Source of the DNA: Allodiplogaster sudhausi
Taxonomy: Eukaryota; Nematoda; Chromadorea; Rhabditida; Diplogasteridae
Direction of reading: 5' to 3'
DNA length: 64,000 bases
NCBI GenBank assembly: GCA_945643635.1
Contig: CALZFC010000033.1
Coordinates: forward strand, 3,910,001 to 3,974,000
Below, piece by piece: positions 61,461 to 64,000 of this stretch (positions are counted from its first letter, which is position 1; every line of letters starts with the position of its first letter). The notes beneath the pieces were generated by a model. It did no database searches and was not told the origin of the DNA. It was given only the letters and a program-made list of their open reading frames with translations. The position numbers and the translations under genes are program-made.

Positions 61461-62470
61461 TTACTGGCGAGAACCCTGCATAGAGAAAGATTGGAGAGGG
61501 AGAAGGCAGAGAGAGAAAGGGGAGGGGGAGAGATGAGGGAGAAAGAGAAGAGGGTGAGAGAGAAAAGGGAGAGAGTAGGGAGGCAGAGAATTTAGGGAGA
61601 GCTAGGGCGAGAGGAGGGAGGAGGGAGTTAGACAAGGGAAGGGGACCGAAAAGAAGAAGAGAGAGGGAAGAAAAGTGAATGATTGATGGATCCAGGGAGC
61701 GATAAATAGGGAGACAGGAGCGCAGTGATGGATAGCGAGAGAAGAGGGCAGCTGACATTCGCCCTGTTGAGGATGGTGAGGGTTCCGCCATCTTCAGGCA
61801 GATACACCTTCTTGTCGTCCTTCTCGCTCACAATCTGAAGAAGACAAACATCTTGCTTGATTAATTTTTATCATGAGATTGAAGAGCATTAAGGAAGAAC
61901 CTCCAGGGAAGCGACGACTTCGCTGCTCACAGCAGCGGCGGGGACGAACGGAGAAGGCGTAGTGGTTGCCACGCCCTCGGCATTCCTGACACGTCAAATA
62001 GCTAGTACCTCTTAAGCCACGCCCACTCATCCAGATCAGGCTCCGCCCACCTCTCCAGATCAGGCTCCGCCCACCCCTCCAGATCAGGCCCCGCCCAGAC
62101 CTCAAGGTTTGGCTACGCCCACCCGCCCAGATCTGGCCACGCCCAGTCCTCCAGATCTGGCCACGCCAAGTAATCTAGATCTGGCCACGTCCACTCCAAA
62201 ATTGGCCACTCCCTCTCGTTAATTTTATTCATGAAAAGTATAAGAGAGGCGAGCCTCATGGTGTCGGGCGTGCGATCCGAGAAGGAGACCCTCGTCTCGC
62301 TGTTCTCCTGAAGAATTTAATAAATAAGAAGTATTGGACACAAATATTTAATCTTAATGAGATTAATTTTGTTTTGTAAGAATAGTTATGCTTTGGAAAA
62401 GAGATGAGCAAACCTTGCTGGCCGATTTCTTTGAGTTCTTTCCGTTCTTCCCGCTTCGCCGCTTGGTCAT
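61461..62470 (-). CDS. Unrecognised small basic/Ser-Thr-rich protein
   Basis: Five exons on the minus strand: 62470-62414, 62307-62255, 61985-61901, 61834-61757, 61475-61461. Phases close to 95 residues. It starts MTKRRSGKNGKNSKK (basic), then a Ser/Thr-rich stretch with RVSFSDRTPDT, then an Ala/Val-rich segment, and ends with a charged strand-like segment (SEKDDKKVYLPEDGGTLTIL). No family was recognised. Exon 2 would need a GC donor (GCTCGC). The last exon is only five codons and is the least certain part. The second and third exons flank an intron carrying a 26-bp minisatellite. Alternatively these exons could be the 5' portion of a longer gene with a different 3' end. No signal peptide or membrane segment is seen. 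Confidence 0.45.
62020..62215. repeat. ~26 bp minisatellite (CCAGATCWGGCNMCGCCCA)
   Basis: About seven imperfect copies of a unit like CCAGATCAGGCTCCGCCCA, changing gradually to CCAGATCTGGCCACGCCCA and then decaying at the right end. It lies in intron 2 of the small unrecognised gene. Confidence 0.85.
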
Positions 62471-63573
62471 CCTCGTCGTAGCCAGGAAGACGGATTACTT
62501 AAAAATTAGCAATTGGTGTCTACAAACATTCAACTTTTTAGAGAAAAGAGGAGAAATGGGCCAGAGGAAAAATGGTAGCCAAGAAGCGAGCGAACCACCA
62601 CTCGTGACGGGGGATGCAAGGTGGAATGATGGAGCACGCCGACAGCAAGCTCTGCATTTATGCTCTATATAATTGGATATTTAAATGCCCGGACGTTGAA
62701 CTAATGAATTATTTACTACTGAATAATGATTCCGTAATTGGCTCATTTAATGGTAGATGATAAAAAATACGGTATATACTCTTAAATAATTCGCGTATCT
62801 GAACAAGTTTTCTAAAAGTGCAAATATGAAGAGATTTGCATAATATATAGCGCAGTCGACATAATTCTCATTCCAACATCCAAGAGATGTTTAAAAACAT
62901 ATACATATGTATGTCCATCACCGAAAAGACGGATCTTTGAAGTGCGACACTGGAGAGGCTATTTTTGAAGCTACCCAACTTCACAAACAAAAAAATCGAT
63001 CGAATGCATTTTTTTATTTCCCAATATTTGTTTTAAATACTTTGCAGAAATGCGTTGCGGGTAATTTTTATCGCACACTTTATCCCTGCAACTGATGATA
63101 GACAAAGAAAGCAGTTCCGGTGGAAGCAGCAATACACGCTTCTTCGTTGTGCTACCACATTGTATTTAACTAAGCTGTTGTATCTATGATTGGGTCTCAA
63201 TATTTGGCAATAATTGAGTGTAATAATTGCATAATTATATGCAACGAAATTAGAGCTGAATGATGCAGATGCTTGCTAAGAATTGAGCACAAGTAGGCAA
63301 AGGCTATCAGCTTACCTCATTTACATATGTGTCACTCTCATCCTGAAAATACTATTCTTAGCATATTGAGTGCCAATTGCGGTGCACCTAATTATGCAAT
63401 GATTTCAGTCAATTATAGTCAAAGATTGTGATCTAATAGAATGAGAAGCGCATATCGCTCCTTACTAGTCAAAAAAATATTCCCAGGGTAGTGCTTAATA
63501 GAGCCGTGATCGAGTCTTACGTAGAGGTTCTCTTAAAAGGGGCTTAAGCGTTATTTTCTTTTGTGAATCTGAG
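62471..63573. other. Interval before the DCAF1-like exons
   Basis: AT-rich DNA between the minus-strand small gene and the plus-strand DCAF1-like exons. No exon homologous to the N-terminal part of DCAF1 was recognised on the plus strand. A TACATATGTATG motif lies at about 62900. Confidence 0.45.
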
Positions 63574-63926
63574 CTCATCCTCAACGATTTCGGCATGGAC
63601 TCTTCTGACGACACTCGTCTCAGTTTTGATGCTTTGAAGGTTAACAATTCTTTCGAGCTTTAAGAATTTATTCTAGGTGAAGAGGGAGGGAATGATTTCA
63701 TTAGGCATTGATAGCTCTGCTTACAGTACCTTGCCTCGGTGATGGTGCACCGTGAAGTGGCACTGGATTTCATTGCAAAAGGATGGATGGGCGGTCTACT
63801 GAAAGTGCCTCGCTCCTCTCTCGCTTCTCTTGACGTGGGAACTTGTTTCTACTATATAGCATCCTCATCAGATGTCATGGAGAAGGTCTGCCAACTCCCA
63901 GACCAGCAACTCGACGAACTTGTTGA
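63574..63926 (+). CDS. DCAF1: DCAF1 (VprBP)-like gene, partial, runs off the window
   Basis: Two exons: 63574-63639 (the frame may begin inside it at ATG 63595) and 63727-63926, the second ending at a GTAAGG donor in phase 2. The joined reading LSFDALKYLASVMVHREVAL...LLKVPRSS...CFYYIASSSDVMEKVC closely matches the armadillo-like segment of human DCAF1 (as recalled: FDALKYLASLLCHKKFA...LLEIPRPS...CLYYLSYNQDAMERVC). DCAF1 is a substrate receptor of the CUL4-DDB1 ubiquitin ligase. In animals several hundred residues precede this segment. No such exons are seen to the left, so either the first exons are short, divergent or distant, or this is a shortened or second copy. The 3' part lies beyond 64000. 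Confidence 0.65.
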
Positions 63927-63939
63927 GTAAGGGATACTC

Positions 63940-64000
63940 TGCTCTCTCTCGTCCCCTCTCTACCTCTCTCTCTGTCTATTACTATATTTCTCTCTATCTC
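63940..64000. repeat. CT-rich tract at window edge
   Basis: CT-rich DNA directly after the donor of the second DCAF1-like exon; it continues past the window. Confidence 0.7.

Noticed and set aside
1..64000. tRNA, rRNA, CRISPR arrays, prokaryotic operons or viral genes
   Set aside because: Looked for cloverleaf-like, repeat-spacer and replication-gene patterns by eye and saw none. A tRNAscan or Infernal run would be decisive for small RNAs.

Overview
The window looks like nuclear DNA of a small-genome invertebrate, most likely a nematode. Genes are split into many short exons by short GT-AG introns. The gene content includes an ShKT-domain secreted protein, divergent Cys-loop receptors in tandem, a LIN-12/GLP-1-type Notch and a PIM-family kinase, and non-coding DNA is packed with (CT)n/(GA)n microsatellites. 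I see no bacterial or viral features. All gene models below were built by hand from frame, splice-site phase and family motifs; each phase sum closes to a whole number of codons except the partial gene at the right edge.

Layout, left to right. 1186-4363 (-): nine-exon secreted protein with ShKT (toxin-like cysteine) domains and a Thr-rich linker. 6367-8789: a 2.4 kb foldback element with ~1.15 kb inverted arms. 8790-20856: a 12 kb gene-free stretch dominated by CT/GA tracts. 20857-29995 (+): complete eleven-exon PIM-like Ser/Thr kinase with a MITE-like element in intron 6. 29996-37661: largely gene-free, repeat-rich. 37662-40060 (-): C1QBP/p32 (MAM33) mitochondrial matrix protein. 41007-45863 (-): EXO1, a 20-exon 5'-3' exonuclease of mismatch repair. 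46692-49762 and 50778-54209 (+): two tandem paralogous Cys-loop ligand-gated channel subunits. 55166-60361 (-): a Notch receptor. 61461-62470 (-): unrecognised small protein. 63574-64000 (+): two exons of a DCAF1-like gene that runs off the window.

The most notable observation is the Notch gene. Its 20 exons give a complete 801-residue receptor (signal peptide, NRR, transmembrane segment, RAM, ankyrin repeats, C-terminal tail), but the extracellular EGF array is reduced to a single EGF-like unit, and only the LNR-B and LNR-C equivalents remain. Other points: a gene-conversion-like tract in the receptor pair, an unusual Arg-Arg ring at the cytoplasmic mouth of their pores, GC-AG introns in three genes, one Notch intron with no GT or GC donor, two MITE-like elements and a large foldback hairpin. 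The genes do not form one pathway. EXO1 and the first receptor gene are divergent from an 828 bp interval; the second receptor gene and Notch are convergent.
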